43,903 nucleotides of DNA from Nitrospira sp. CG24C (GCA_002869885.2 NEWR02000009.1:910355-954257), one strand, 5' to 3'. Positions 26,407-35,585 are shown, counted from the first letter of the stretch. A program made the numbers and translations. The notes: a model not told the origin generated them from the sequence alone.

Positions 26407-27711
26407 TCATGCGGCTACTTGGCCCTTTGCGACGAGCTGCTGGAATTCTCCTGCTCTCATACGCTCAGTGCGGCCTTCCAGGATGGAAACATAGGCAGGA
26501 GCATCCCAGATCACTCCGGAATGTGAGGCAGTCCCGGATAGCCGTTTATACAAGCTTCCATTTAATTGCGTACGCTGAAGCAGGTAGGTATAGAATCCTT
26601 GTAGCGCCTGTTTGTTGGGCCTATAATACGGCGCATCCGCCCAAAAATCGCTCAACAGTCCTTGATACGCGATGTCGGGGATGTCGTACATCGCTCGCCC
26701 GCACACCTTTACCGGTACGTCAGCCATGAGCGCGGAGAGCCCCACCGTGCTGTTCACCACGACCACACCACGAGTGTGCTTGAAGGCTGTCGGCAAGTGG
26801 AGATCGTGTACATAATATAGCCGTTCTTTTATACCGTGGTACTCCGCTAGCTGCGCACAGAGAGCGGTGTAGTCGCGATATGCCCGATCCATAGGATGAT
26901 GTTTGATGACCAGATACGCCTCTGATTCGGCATTCTTCGCAAAATCCGTTACCACATTACGGATAAAGGCCTCGACATCGGCGTAGTCGGAATGCATGTG
27001 CATCTGTGAATCGTGGTAGACCTGCAAGGGCACAAGGAAGAAACGACCGGAGTACTCTTTCTCCAATCGGCCCCGAACCGCTCGTTCTTTCACATGGTAA
27101 TAACACTTGCGCCAGAGGCCTCGCACCCATGGAAAGGCTTCCCGGACAGTGAGACTGCGATGATGCTGGTAATGGGGGAAGAGCGGTCGCAACAGGGAAC
27201 TGGCTATGTAGTACAATAGAGCCCAGAGCGCGGCATGCCAGAACACCTTGCCGACCTGAAGCGGCTTGGCAACGTCGTCCCCCGATTGTTTCAGATAAAA
27301 ATCGGCCGATCGTGGCAGGCTCGAGTAATTATTCGCCCCTGACTGCTCCAATGTAATGTAGTTCGGCCGCAGATACCCTTCTTCAAATACCCCCAACTCA
27401 ATGTCCAAGCGTTCGGTCTGTTGCCGCACATATCTATGGATAGGCCGGCAATCCCCACACATGAGGACGACGTCGATCTTCCATTCGGTCAGAATCTGCG
27501 ACAGGTACTCTGGCCAATCTTCCATCGGACCCCGATAGGTCTCCGACCGTCGGGGATAAAACAGCCAATCTCCACCATTGAAATTGATCTTGCTGACCCG
27601 GGCCCCGCTCTCTTCCAAATCACGACCCAGTCGCCTGAAAAATGGCCCCAACGGGCCCTGCAAAAGCAGCACATGCTTGCCGGAGAATGATTTGATACCC
27701 CGCTTCACCAT
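26407..27711 (-). CDS. kpsS: Capsule polysaccharide biosynthesis protein (KpsS-like)
   Basis: The 434-residue protein matches the KpsS/KpsC-type capsule synthesis family, which adds beta-linked Kdo to the lipid anchor of group 2 capsules. Typical features are HVLLLQGPLGPFFRRLG near the N-terminus, FEEGYLRPNYITLE, KHHPMDRAYRDY, and TRGVVVVNSTVGLSALMADV followed by AMYDIPDIAYQG. The start at 27711 has a weak ribosome site but sits in the loop of a small hairpin. It lies upstream of kpsM on the same strand, separated by a 560-base gap with repeats, so it may be transcribed separately. No kpsC is present in the window. Confidence 0.88.
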   Translation of the reverse strand: MVKRGIKSFSGKHVLLLQGPLGPFFRRLGRDLEESGARVSKINFNGGDWLFYPRRSETYRGPMEDWPEYLSQILTEWKIDVVLMCGDCRPIHRYVRQQTERLDIELGVFEEGYLRPNYITLEQSGANNYSSLPRSADFYLKQSGDDVAKPLQVGKVFWHAALWALLYYIASSLLRPLFPHYQHHRSLTVREAFPWVRGLWRKCYYHVKERAVRGRLEKEYSGRFFLVPLQVYHDSQMHMHSDYADVEAFIRNVVTDFAKNAESEAYLVIKHHPMDRAYRDYTALCAQLAEYHGIKERLYYVHDLHLPTAFKHTRGVVVVNSTVGLSALMADVPVKVCGRAMYDIPDIAYQGLLSDFWADAPYYRPNKQALQGFYTYLLQRTQLNGSLYKRLSGTASHSGVIWDAPAYVSILEGRTERMRAGEFQQLVAKGQVAA

Positions 27712-27719
27712 AGTGAAGC
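27702..27719 (-). promoter_or_regulatory. Hairpin holding the kpsS start codon
   Basis: GCTTCAC and GTGAAGC form a perfect 7-base stem around a 4-base loop TATG that contains the proposed kpsS start codon. In mRNA this could affect translation initiation. It could equally be a chance palindrome. Confidence 0.35.
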
Positions 27720-27720
27720 C

Positions 27721-28284
27721 GAGGATAATCTGGAAGAGCCGGCTTAACTATTCCTCAGGAGGTGGGGGAGCTACCCCGAAATGGTGGGTTCGAGTAGCTG
27801 CTGTATCTCCGGCACATACGCTTACATATCTAATTGTTATTCCCTATTGTGTGCTAATCAATAACATCCGTGGTTTTGAGCCTGTTATCGATCTTCCACT
27901 GAACATCTCCGGCAATCCGCCAATGCTCGTTCCCGCCGAAAACCCACTTCTTCAGCCGGTGGTCTTGGTCAAACTATATGTCTGTTTAGGAGGATGCTAA
28001 AAAAGTCCTCTTCTCACCCACCCAACCCCGGCGCGCCGAGACGCGCCTTTTCTCATGCGGCGTTCTCGTTTCGCTCCCAAGAACCGTGAAACGTGAGCCG
28101 CGAAACGTGAAACGAGGGTCAGCCGCGGAGCGACAAACTGGCGAGATATGGTGCACGTTGTTATTCGATAAACGCTTGGGGAAAATGCGCAGTGCGGGTA
28201 GGATCTCAGGAAAACAGTGAGCGATTTCTTAAAGAGTTCGGCAGGAAACGGACCATGGCTGTGGGTACCGATCGAGGAGGGACT
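27721..28284. other. Divergent intergenic region between kpsS and wecB
   Basis: The stretch is AT-richer in the middle (27820-27990) and shows no convincing gene. It must hold the promoters of both divergent genes. It includes a GAGGATGCTAAAAAAGTCCTC hairpin-like element (arms GAGGA/TCCTC, 27990-28010), a GCGCG/CGCGC hairpin near 28031-28046, and the CGTGAAACG-unit repeat described separately. The wecB ribosome site CGAGGAGGG lies at its right end. Confidence 0.5.
28065..28116. repeat. Repeat of CGTGAAACGT units upstream of wecB
   Basis: CTCGTTTC at the left and GAAACGAG at the right are perfect complements. Between them lie CGTGAAACGTGAG and CGAAACGTGAAACG, tandem variants of one unit. The layout matches the other unit-built inverted repeats in this window. 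Confidence 0.6.
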
Positions 28285-29445
28285 ATGAAGAGTATCGATC
28301 TTATAGCGGGTGCGCGGCCTAATTTCATGAAAATTGCACCGATCATCGATGCGATAAAGGAGGCGCAGGCCCGCGGGAGTTCCCTCCGATATCGCCTGAT
28401 TCATACCGGCCAGCATTACGATAAGGCCATGTCTGGAGGATTTTTTGAGCAACTCGGAATTCCGGAGCCGGATGTCAATCTGGAGGTCGGCTCTGGCACA
28501 CAGGCGGAACAGACTGCCGCGATTATGGTTCGCTATGAAAAGGTATTGCTGGACCAGAAAAGCGATCTCTGTCTGGTCGTGGGGGACGTAACGTCGACAA
28601 TGGCCTGTTCCATTGCCGCCCGCAAGCTGGGGGTGCCGGTAGCCCATGTCGAGGGCGGAATCAGGTCCGGCGATTGGACAATGCCGGAGGAGATCAATCG
28701 TGTCGTGACGGATTCGATCACGAATTGGTTTTTTACCACCAGCGAAAAGGCCAATGAAAATTTACGGCGCTCAGGAGTGACAGAGGATCGCCTGTTCTTC
28801 GTCGGCAATACGATGATCGATACGCTGCTGAAACAGATGCCTCGCTTGCGGCCACCGACATTTTGGGCTGAGCTGGGCTTACAGGCTAGGCAGTACTTCG
28901 TAGTGACCCTGCATCGCCCAGCGAATGTGGATGGCGAGCAGCAGTTGCTGCGGTTGCTCCAGGCCATCGCCGCCGGGACCGGGGGCCTGCCGGTGGTGTT
29001 TCCTGTCCATCCGCGCACGGCGAAGAATTTGCGTGAACTGCAAGGGCAGATTCCTGGCATGCACTATGTCGATCCGCAGAGCTATCTGGAATTCAACTAT
29101 CTGGTGAAACATGCGAAAGGCGTGATAACCGACTCCGGAGGCATTACCGAGGAGACGACCGTGATGGGCGTACCCTGCCTCACGCTGCGTGACAACACTG
29201 AAAGGCCGGAAACAGTCTCCGTGGGCACCAACGAGCTGATCGGCACCAATCCGGCCAACCTCGGTCCAGCACTCAAGCGGCTCATGGAGGGACGCTGGAA
29301 GAAGGGCACTATTCCTGAAAAATGGGATGGGCAGGCGGCGGTAAGAATCGTGGCCGAGTTAGAACGACTGCTCTCCGTAGCTGGAGTCGCGCGTGCAAGC
29401 AATACCAGTGCCGCCGCTTCTCCTAGGTTGAAAGTCGTTGCATAA
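28285..29445 (+). CDS. wecB: UDP-N-acetylglucosamine 2-epimerase (non-hydrolysing)
   Basis: This 386-residue enzyme interconverts UDP-GlcNAc and UDP-ManNAc, a precursor for surface glycans. Signatures are GARPNFMKIAPI at the N-terminus, HTGQHYDKAMSGGF, HVEGGIRSGDWTMPEEINR, LHRPANVD and ITDSGGITEETT. ATG 28285 follows a strong GAGGAGGG site, so the in-frame ATG/GTG codons upstream (from 28192) are not used. It diverges from kpsS and fits the adjacent capsule locus. It is followed by a truncated oxidoreductase start, suggesting a longer ancestral operon. Confidence 0.95.
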   Translation: MKSIDLIAGARPNFMKIAPIIDAIKEAQARGSSLRYRLIHTGQHYDKAMSGGFFEQLGIPEPDVNLEVGSGTQAEQTAAIMVRYEKVLLDQKSDLCLVVGDVTSTMACSIAARKLGVPVAHVEGGIRSGDWTMPEEINRVVTDSITNWFFTTSEKANENLRRSGVTEDRLFFVGNTMIDTLLKQMPRLRPPTFWAELGLQARQYFVVTLHRPANVDGEQQLLRLLQAIAAGTGGLPVVFPVHPRTAKNLRELQGQIPGMHYVDPQSYLEFNYLVKHAKGVITDSGGITEETTVMGVPCLTLRDNTERPETVSVGTNELIGTNPANLGPALKRLMEGRWKKGTIPEKWDGQAAVRIVAELERLLSVAGVARASNTSAAASPRLKVVA

Positions 29446-29461
29446 ATCCACGGAGCAAAAC

Positions 29462-29596
29462 ATGAAGCAGATTCTGCAGAGCCTCGAGACCGGAACTATT
29501 GAAGTGGCCGAACTTCCTTCGCCGCGAGCCGGAGTTGGTCAGCTGTTGATCCATACCCTCTGCACACTGGTCTCCGCCGGAGCCAGTCCCCTCTAA
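29462..29596 (+). pseudogene. N-terminal remnant of a two-domain oxidoreductase
   Basis: An ATG 16 bases after wecB opens a 44-codon frame, MKQILQSLETGTIEVAELPS and on to LIHTLCTLVSAGASPL, then TAA. This resembles the first about 45 residues of the zinc-dehydrogenase/Gfo-Idh bi-domain oxidoreductases that occur in polysaccharide loci. The rest of the roughly 700-residue protein is absent, so it is most likely a deletion remnant. Confidence 0.7.
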
Positions 29597-29681
29597 AATT
29601 CAAATCGCATCTGCCATGCGCGGGGCTGCCTTGTCTTTTTCGTTCCTCAGACCAGATAAACCAAACCCCTGCCCGGTTCTT

Positions 29682-30026
29682 TTACCCATTGTTAGATGAG
29701 CCATGTTGTGTCTTAACCAACGTGGAGATGATCTTTGCGATTCGCTCAGTCACCTCAGATTGGGACGTGTCGAAATCCACCCCGAAATCAGAGCCCTTGA
29801 CCCATTTCACGGTGGCGCGATCGATAAGCAACGGCTCCGGGTCTCCCGGCACAAAAATTTGCAGTGCGAGCACCACCCCGATTGAGACCGCTGCATTCCC
29901 GGTAATGTAGCTCCCACTCAGCGAAAGGTCTTTGATGATGCCTTCGCCGACAATCCCATCCCCGAGATACCGCACCGGCACCAATCTCTTGAGCCGTTGA
30001 TTCTTCCGCACGAAAAAGCCGGCCAT
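29682..30026 (-). CDS. Single-domain PilZ protein
   Basis: The 114-residue product is a stand-alone PilZ domain. It has an Arg-rich N-terminal stretch (RKNQRLKRLVPVRY, residues 7-20) and the second motif DLSLSGSYI (residues 33-41), which form the c-di-GMP site. The barrel strands follow, ending VKWVKGSDFGVDF. The first motif departs from the plain RRxxxR spacing, so binding is likely but unproven. The ribosome site AAGGAG is good. With the GGDEF protein 15 kb away it brackets the polysaccharide locus. Confidence 0.85.
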   Translation of the reverse strand: MAGFFVRKNQRLKRLVPVRYLGDGIVGEGIIKDLSLSGSYITGNAAVSIGVVLALQIFVPGDPEPLLIDRATVKWVKGSDFGVDFDTSQSEVTERIAKIISTLVKTQHGSSNNG

Positions 30027-30323
30027 TCAGTCTCCTTTAGAGGGGTAGGGGTCGAGCTTCACTCGGTCCTCCGCTTGTCAGAAATGAGTGTAGCGAACTT
30101 CGGTACCCCCGACAAGTGTTCCGTTATCCAGACTCAGCCAGTGGTCCACCGGAAAAGAGTTCGATCCACAGGCCGGGATCCAACAAGACCTCACGACCGG
30201 TCCTGATACTCGCCGAAATCCATCTTGGATTTACTCTTGAGTGATCTCTTAAGTGACTTGATGGAACCGTGGCTATGGCGAGAAGCGAGTCAGTCGTAAG
30301 CTATTGAGAGAAAAAGAGAAGGT

Positions 30324-30400
<77 letters not shown>

Positions 30401-30540
30401 GGAGGATGCTAACAAAGGGCTGAACGGCAAGTCAAGCAAACCTCTGTGCAGCTAAGGTAACTGCTCAGGTAGATAGGCTGAAGGCTTTTAGCTGTTAGGC
30501 TTCTTGCGCAACGAGGATTCATCTCTGCTTGAAGAGTAAA

Positions 30541-30608
30541 GGGGTAAGGGGGCAACGGGGTAGAGGGGTAAGAGCCTACCCCGACTATCCCTGTATCCCG
30601 CTACCCCC
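30541..30608. repeat. Inverted repeat of GGGGTA units upstream of fmt
   Basis: GGGGTAAGGG, CAACGGGGTAGAGGGGTA on the left is faced by TACCCCGACTATCCC and CCCGCTACCCCC on the right. The arms pair over about 30 bases with irregularities. It sits about 100 bases before fmt, in the fmt/tRNA gap. The gap otherwise shows GAGGATGCTAACAAAG next to the tRNA and no gene. Confidence 0.7.
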
Positions 30609-30707
30609 GCATTCGTGCATTGCGAGATTATTTACAGCCTTCGGTCTAAACACCTGAATTGTTACTGCCAAGTTGCTTTCGCGCACCTGCAATGCTAAAG
30701 CGATACC

Positions 30708-31643
30708 ATGCGAATTGTATTCATGGGTACGCCGGATTTTGCATCGGCCTCTCTCGATGCTTTGCTGAAGTCTGACGATTCCGTTGTCGGCGTTGTCACT
30801 CAACCGGATCGACCGAAAGGACGTGGGCAAATTCTTACGCCCTCACCCGTGAAAACTCTGGCCCAACGAGAACAGATTCCCCTGTTACAACCGCTCAAGA
30901 TGAAGGATCCAGAGTTTCTCCAGGCTCTGGCTGGATGGAAGGCGGATCTGATAGCAGTTGCGGCGTTCGGACGCATTTTGCCTCCGGCGATCCTCTCGCT
31001 TCCCCCTCACGGCTGCATCAATGTGCATGGCTCCCTTCTTCCCAAATATCGCGGCGCTGGTCCGATCCAGTGGGCAATCATTAATGGCGAAACGGAAACA
31101 GGGATTACGACCATGCAGATGGATGAGGGGATGGATACAGGCGCCATGTTGCTCCAAGAGGCCATCTCCATTACCGCCGACGATACGGCAGGCAGCCTTT
31201 CGCCACGTTTAGCTAAGCTGGGAGGCAGGCTGCTGGTCGAAACGATTGTCCGACTCAAAGCCGGCACTCTTGTACCGCAGCCGCAAGATTCTTCACAGGC
31301 AACCCTTGCGCCGCTGCTGAAAAAAGAAGATGGCGCAATCGATTGGGCCTTGCCAGCCACTGTTCTTGCCAACCGGGTCCGTGGGCTCTCTCCCTGGCCT
31401 GGAGCTTACACACCCATGGCAGGTGGCGACCGTTGGACGATCTGGCGAGCGCTGGCACTCCCAAGTTCCGTGACGAGTCCCCCTGGGGTGGTCGTCGCCA
31501 TTACTAACGAGGCGATTCATGTTGCCACCGGGGAGGGAGTCCTTGCCGTGATGGAGTTACAGTCGGCTAATGGCCGCCGCATGGCCGTATCTCAATACTT
31601 GGCAGGCCATCCCATTCTTGTTGGGTTTCAACTCGGAGGGTAG
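30708..31643 (+). CDS. fmt: Methionyl-tRNA formyltransferase
   Basis: This 311-residue enzyme transfers a formyl group from 10-formyl-tetrahydrofolate to Met-tRNA-fMet for bacterial translation start. Motifs seen are MRIVFMGTPDFA at the N-terminus, QPDRPKGRG, the folate-site HGSLLPKYRGAGPI, and MDEGMDTGAML. The C-terminal tRNA-binding domain is present (NRVRGLSPWPGAY). No def gene lies next to it, unlike in many bacteria. It heads a same-strand run with rsmB, rpe, pheS and pheT. Confidence 0.96.
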   Translation: MRIVFMGTPDFASASLDALLKSDDSVVGVVTQPDRPKGRGQILTPSPVKTLAQREQIPLLQPLKMKDPEFLQALAGWKADLIAVAAFGRILPPAILSLPPHGCINVHGSLLPKYRGAGPIQWAIINGETETGITTMQMDEGMDTGAMLLQEAISITADDTAGSLSPRLAKLGGRLLVETIVRLKAGTLVPQPQDSSQATLAPLLKKEDGAIDWALPATVLANRVRGLSPWPGAYTPMAGGDRWTIWRALALPSSVTSPPGVVVAITNEAIHVATGEGVLAVMELQSANGRRMAVSQYLAGHPILVGFQLGG

Positions 31644-31663
31644 ACTCTTTCCTAGCCAGCAGG

Positions 31664-31755
31664 CTTGTTCATTTGGTTTGTTTGGTTTGTTTGGTTGAAC
31701 GAAACTAACGAGTTGAACCAAATCAACCAGATAAACAAAACAAACCAAACAGACC
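31664..31755. repeat. TGGTYTRTYT-unit inverted repeat, copy 4, between fmt and rsmB
   Basis: Left units TTGGTTTGTT occur twice, the centre is TTGGTTGAACGAA, and the right arm holds AACCAAATCAACCAG and CAAACCAAACAGACC. It fills the gap between two co-directional genes and ends 15 bases before the rsmB start. Confidence 0.85.
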
Positions 31756-31769
31756 GCGTTGAAACCTCT

Positions 31770-33212
31770 ATGACTTCTGGCTCTCGATCGTTATTCACCA
31801 CCCAGACCGCACCATCGGCACGTACAATCGCCCTTTCGCTGTTGATGGAGTCCACCAAAAGCGAGGAGGGGGTCGATGTCTTGTTAGATCGTGCTCTCGC
31901 ACGATGCTCCTTCGATAGCAGGGAACGAGCTCTTACGGTGGAACTCACGTATGGCGTCTTGCGGCATCTTGCGACCATCGATTGGCGGCTTGAGCCGGTT
32001 CTAGACAAGCCACTGCTTCGCCTTCCCGTCGCCGTCCAGATGACGCTCAGGCTTGGCACTTACCAACTCCTGTTTCTCGATCGTATTCCTCAGTCTGCCG
32101 CAGTCAACGAATCAGTCAACCTGGCCAGGGCCTTTGCCGGCACAGTCGGCAGGGATTGGAGCGGACTCGTCAATGCGGTATTGCGCGGGTTGCTGCGCCA
32201 TCCCCCTCACCCCTGGCCCAGCATGGATCATGACGCCGCGCAAGCCCTCACCGTACGGTACTCGGTTCCAGGATGGCTCAGCCGTCGATGGGTGGAACGT
32301 CTAGGCCTGGCCTCTGCGGAAGTTGCCTGCAAGGAGGTCAGTGCCGCACCCCCACTGACACTTCGGGTAAACCGGTTGATCACGACCAGGGAAGCACTCC
32401 TCGAACGCTTTGGGCAGGCAGGTATTGCTGCCAAGCCGACCGATGTAAGTCCCTTCGGCATTCAGATCGAAGAAGGGGGCACTGTGCCTTCACTCCCCGG
32501 GTTTCACGAGGGTGCTTTCTATGTGGAAGATGAAGCGGCGCAACTGATTCCTCCCCTGCTCGACCCTCAGCCCGGCGACATCGCCCTCGATGCTTGCGCG
32601 GCGCCAGGAGGGAAATCGACTCATCTGGCCGATCTAATGCAGAACAAGGGAGCTATCTACGCCGTCGATCGGAAAGGCGCCCGCTTAGATCTCCTGCGAA
32701 GCAATTGCCAGCGACTCAGAGTCCAGAATGTCGTGCCGATCATCGGCGATATTCGAGAGCCACGTGAGTGGGTTTCCATGATCGAGATAGCAGGGCCTCC
32801 CTCCGCAAAGAAAGCCAGCGTAGGCGAGCCATCTGTTGATCGGATTTTGGTGGATGCGCCCTGCAGTGGGCTCGGTGTGTTACGGCGACACCCTGAAGCG
32901 AAATGGCGGAAAGATGAGCAGGCTCTCCCTCGACATCAGGCGCTCCAATGTCAGATCCTCGAAGCGGTGGCCCCATGCTTGCGGCCCGGCGGGGTGCTGG
33001 TCTATAGTACGTGCTCGACGGAACCGGAAGAAAATGAAGATGTTATCGGGCGATTCTGTCGCGCCCATGCGGAGTTCCAGCGTGAGTCTGTCCGTCCCTG
33101 GCTCCCGACTGCAGCACAGGAGTTTGTTACCGAACAAGGCGCCCTCTCGACAATGCCTAACCGTTTCTCGATGGATGGATTTTACGCCGCACGACTGAGG
33201 AAAACTCTGTGA
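31770..33212 (+). CDS. rsmB: 16S rRNA (cytosine-967-C5)-methyltransferase
   Basis: The 480-residue protein has an N-terminal NusB-like RNA-binding domain ([20 protein letters not shown] onward, about 20-150). The C-terminal methyltransferase has the SAM site [17 protein letters not shown] and the two catalytic cysteines in [18 protein letters not shown] and [17 protein letters not shown] 31770 is chosen; the frame is open upstream to 31665 but that part only translates the inverted repeat (Trp/Phe/Asn/Gln-rich). The stop overlaps the rpe start in TGATG. Confidence 0.95.
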   Translation: MTSGSRSLFTTQTAPSARTIALSLLMESTKSEEGVDVLLDRALARCSFDSRERALTVELTYGVLRHLATIDWRLEPVLDKPLLRLPVAVQMTLRLGTYQLLFLDRIPQSAAVNESVNLARAFAGTVGRDWSGLVNAVLRGLLRHPPHPWPSMDHDAAQALTVRYSVPGWLSRRWVERLGLASAEVACKEVSAAPPLTLRVNRLITTREALLERFGQAGIAAKPTDVSPFGIQIEEGGTVPSLPGFHEGAFYVEDEAAQLIPPLLDPQPGDIALDACAAPGGKSTHLADLMQNKGAIYAVDRKGARLDLLRSNCQRLRVQNVVPIIGDIREPREWVSMIEIAGPPSAKKASVGEPSVDRILVDAPCSGLGVLRRHPEAKWRKDEQALPRHQALQCQILEAVAPCLRPGGVLVYSTCSTEPEENEDVIGRFCRAHAEFQRESVRPWLPTAAQEFVTEQGALSTMPNRFSMDGFYAARLRKTL

Positions 33213-33913
33213 TGCCACGCGCCACTCTTATTGCGCCCTCAATCTTAGCTGCTGATTTTGCCAGGCTGGCCGAGGAAGTAGCAGCCGTGGAACGAGCCGG
33301 GGCTGATCTCTTGCACATCGATGTCATGGACGGACATTTCGTTCCCAATTTGACCATTGGTCCTCCGATCGTAGCAGCCCTCAGAAAAGTCACCAAGCTT
33401 CCGCTCGACGTCCACCTCATGATCACCAACGCCGACGCCTTTATCGCCGAGTTTGCCGAGGCCGGAGCGGACTATCTCACAGTTCACGTAGAAGCCTGCC
33501 CGCATCTCCACCGCACGGTGCAGTCGATCAAGGAACATGGCGTCAAGGCCGGTGTGACCCTCAATCCGGCCACCTCGCTCAGTACGATCGAGGAAATTCT
33601 CCCCAATGTCGATCTGGTCTTGATTATGTCAGTCAATCCTGGGTTCGGTGGTCAAACATTTATTGCCTCCTGCCTGCAGAAAACTGCCTCGGCCCGCACG
33701 ATGATCGATCGGATCGGAAGCCGCGCGTTGCTCGAAGTGGACGGCGGCGTCAAGATCGACAATGCAGCGCAGGTACTGGCTGCGGGAGCCGACATACTGG
33801 TCGCTGGGTCGGCCATTTTCTCTAGTAGGGACTATGCTGCGACGATTGCTGCGATGCGCGCAGCCAGCCACCCTTCTTCCACGACGCCGCAGCGCGTCTC
33901 CGCTCACCGATAG
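33212..33913 (+). CDS. rpe: Ribulose-phosphate 3-epimerase
   Basis: This 233-residue TIM-barrel enzyme interconverts ribulose-5-phosphate and xylulose-5-phosphate in the pentose phosphate and Calvin cycles. Family motifs are [47 protein letters not shown] and LLEVDGGV. The ATG at 33212 overlaps the rsmB stop by one base, indicating coupled translation. The C-terminus (about 15 residues, [16 protein letters not shown]) is a little longer than usual. Confidence 0.95.
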   Translation: MPRATLIAPSILAADFARLAEEVAAVERAGADLLHIDVMDGHFVPNLTIGPPIVAALRKVTKLPLDVHLMITNADAFIAEFAEAGADYLTVHVEACPHLHRTVQSIKEHGVKAGVTLNPATSLSTIEEILPNVDLVLIMSVNPGFGGQTFIASCLQKTASARTMIDRIGSRALLEVDGGVKIDNAAQVLAAGADILVAGSAIFSSRDYAATIAAMRAASHPSSTTPQRVSAHR

Positions 33914-33922
33914 GCCGCGCGG

Positions 33923-35485
33923 GTGGACATCTCATCCCTCATCGATAGCCTCCATCCTCTCGAAGTCAAAGTCCTATCGACTTTTGGGGCGAATCATTCC
34001 GCCATCCTCCAGACAGAGCAGCTTATACAGTCCACTAAGTTGGAGCCCTCGCAGCTCAGTATGGCGGTCGAGTGGTTGCTCGCCAAATCGTTGCTTGCGG
34101 TGGAATCGGAAACTGTGACGCCGATCGTCTCGCTTACCAAAATCGGCGAACTCTATTTTGAAAAATATTCGCCGATCGAACGGGTGCTGTCTGCCGCTCG
34201 CGATGCAGCCAAAACCGGCAAGCGCTTGACCATTCAGGACATTCAATCCCGGGAAGGACTCGAACCCTCGGACGTGAGCGGTGCGATCGGGCGGCTCAAG
34301 AAAGAGGGCGCGCTCCTCATCATTCAAGGCGGCTGTATCGAATCGACCGGACGACCGAGCCAGACGGCGGAAACGATGAGGGGATTGCTGCAACAGCTTC
34401 ATGGAGCGCCGCGTGGGCTGCAGGCATTTCCCGAGGCACAACGGCAGGTCATTCAAGATCACTCCGTCAAACGTGGGAATGCACGGGAACCGTTCCGCAT
34501 CGATGATCGGGTGGCCAGAGCGCTCAAGCTTTCCGTAACCGGCGCCGAGGCTGCCCAGCAACTCGCTCGGCAGAGAACTGCGGAAGAGGTCTCCCAGCTG
34601 ACACCCGAACTGTTGAAAGACGGGAGCTGGCGGACAAAGCGCTTCCGTAAGTATACGATCAGTCTTCGCGCGCCACGGATTGCACCGGGCAAGCGCCATC
34701 CCTATCGCGAGTTTCTCGATACGGTCAAGACAAAACTCGTGAGCATGGGATTCCAGGAAATGCGTGGCCCGCTCGTGGAGACAGAGTTCTGGAACATGGA
34801 TGCCCTCTTCATGCCGCAGTTCCATCCGGCGCGAGACATCCATGACGTCTACTTCGTCAAGGAACCGACCCATGCCTCGTCGATTGCGGAACCGTTCTTG
34901 TCTCAGGTTGCGCAGGCGCACCAGACCGGCGGCGCAACCGGCTCAACCGGTTGGAACTATCCCTTCGATACGGAACGCGCGCGACGGCTGGTCTTGCGAA
35001 GCCAGGGGACGGCCGTCTCTGCCCATACGTTGGCAGCGCAACCCGCCGTGCCGGGAAAATACTTTTCCATCGCCCGCTGCTTTCGATACGATCAAGTCGA
35101 TGCGACGCACGCGACCGATTTCTTCCAGGTGGAAGGGATCGTGCTCGGCGAAGACATCAACTTTCGCACGTTACTCGGCCTGCTGAATCTCTTTGCCCGT
35201 GAAGTGGCGCAGGCCAAGGAAGTCAAATTTCTCCCGGCCTACTTCCCCTTCACCGAACCATCGGTCGAGCTGCACGTGCGCCATCCGAAACTCGGATGGA
35301 TGGAGCTTGGCGGAGCCGGGTTGTTCCGACCGGAAGTGACCCTTCCCCTGGGCGTGACCGTTCCGGTGATCGCATGGGGACTCGGACTCGATCGCATGGC
35401 GATGGTGGCGCTTGGCATTCACGATATTCGTGAGTTGTTCACCGACAATCTTGATCTGATTCGTTCTACTAGGGGGGCCTTCTAG
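33923..35485 (+). CDS. pheS: Phenylalanyl-tRNA synthetase alpha subunit, archaeal/eukaryotic type
   Basis: The 520-residue protein charges tRNA-Phe together with PheT. It is longer than the about 330-350-residue bacterial PheS. The N-terminal half (about 1-170) has winged-helix-like segments (LHPLEVKVLSTF, IQSREGLEPSDVSGAIGRL) as in archaeal and eukaryotic PheS. The catalytic half has MGFQEMRGPLVETEFWNMDA, HPARDIHDVYFV, RCFRYDQVDATHATDFFQVEG (by key residues) and VIAWGLGLDRMAM, again of the archaeal pattern. The GTG start at 33923 is 9 bases after rpe. Confidence 0.92.
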   Translation: MDISSLIDSLHPLEVKVLSTFGANHSAILQTEQLIQSTKLEPSQLSMAVEWLLAKSLLAVESETVTPIVSLTKIGELYFEKYSPIERVLSAARDAAKTGKRLTIQDIQSREGLEPSDVSGAIGRLKKEGALLIIQGGCIESTGRPSQTAETMRGLLQQLHGAPRGLQAFPEAQRQVIQDHSVKRGNAREPFRIDDRVARALKLSVTGAEAAQQLARQRTAEEVSQLTPELLKDGSWRTKRFRKYTISLRAPRIAPGKRHPYREFLDTVKTKLVSMGFQEMRGPLVETEFWNMDALFMPQFHPARDIHDVYFVKEPTHASSIAEPFLSQVAQAHQTGGATGSTGWNYPFDTERARRLVLRSQGTAVSAHTLAAQPAVPGKYFSIARCFRYDQVDATHATDFFQVEGIVLGEDINFRTLLGLLNLFAREVAQAKEVKFLPAYFPFTEPSVELHVRHPKLGWMELGGAGLFRPEVTLPLGVTVPVIAWGLGLDRMAMVALGIHDIRELFTDNLDLIRSTRGAF

Positions 35486-35487
35486 CC

Positions 35488-35573
35488 GGTCTGGTTTATT
35501 TGGTCTATCTGGTCTGTCTGGTTCAACCACACAAACGAGATAGACCGAACAGACCAGAGAGACAAGACAGACC
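35488..35573. repeat. TGGTYTRTYT-unit inverted repeat, copy 5, between pheS and pheT
   Basis: Left units CTGGTTTATT, TGGTCTATCT and GGTCTGTCTG lead to the centre CTGGTTCAACCAC, and the right arm contains GAGATAGACCGAACAGACC and inverted units. It starts two bases after the pheS stop and ends 12 bases before pheT, so any pheST mRNA contains it. Confidence 0.87.
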
Positions 35574-35585
35574 GAGGTTTACCAT

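Noticed and set aside
27578..28000. Plus-strand open frame crossing the kpsS start and the gap
   Set aside because: Half is antisense to kpsS and the rest lacks a recognisable fold or ribosome site.
29997..30206. Small plus-strand frame near the PilZ gene
   Set aside because: It overlaps the PilZ gene 5' end in antisense and has no ribosome site or similarity.
31665..31769. Upstream extension of rsmB
   Set aside because: The added residues are only a translation of the inverted-repeat element (Trp/Phe then Asn/Gln-rich), and ATG 31770 gives the family N-terminus.
33974..34921. Minus-strand open frame of 315 codons over pheS
   Set aside because: It is antisense to a strongly supported gene and its residue pattern matches no family.
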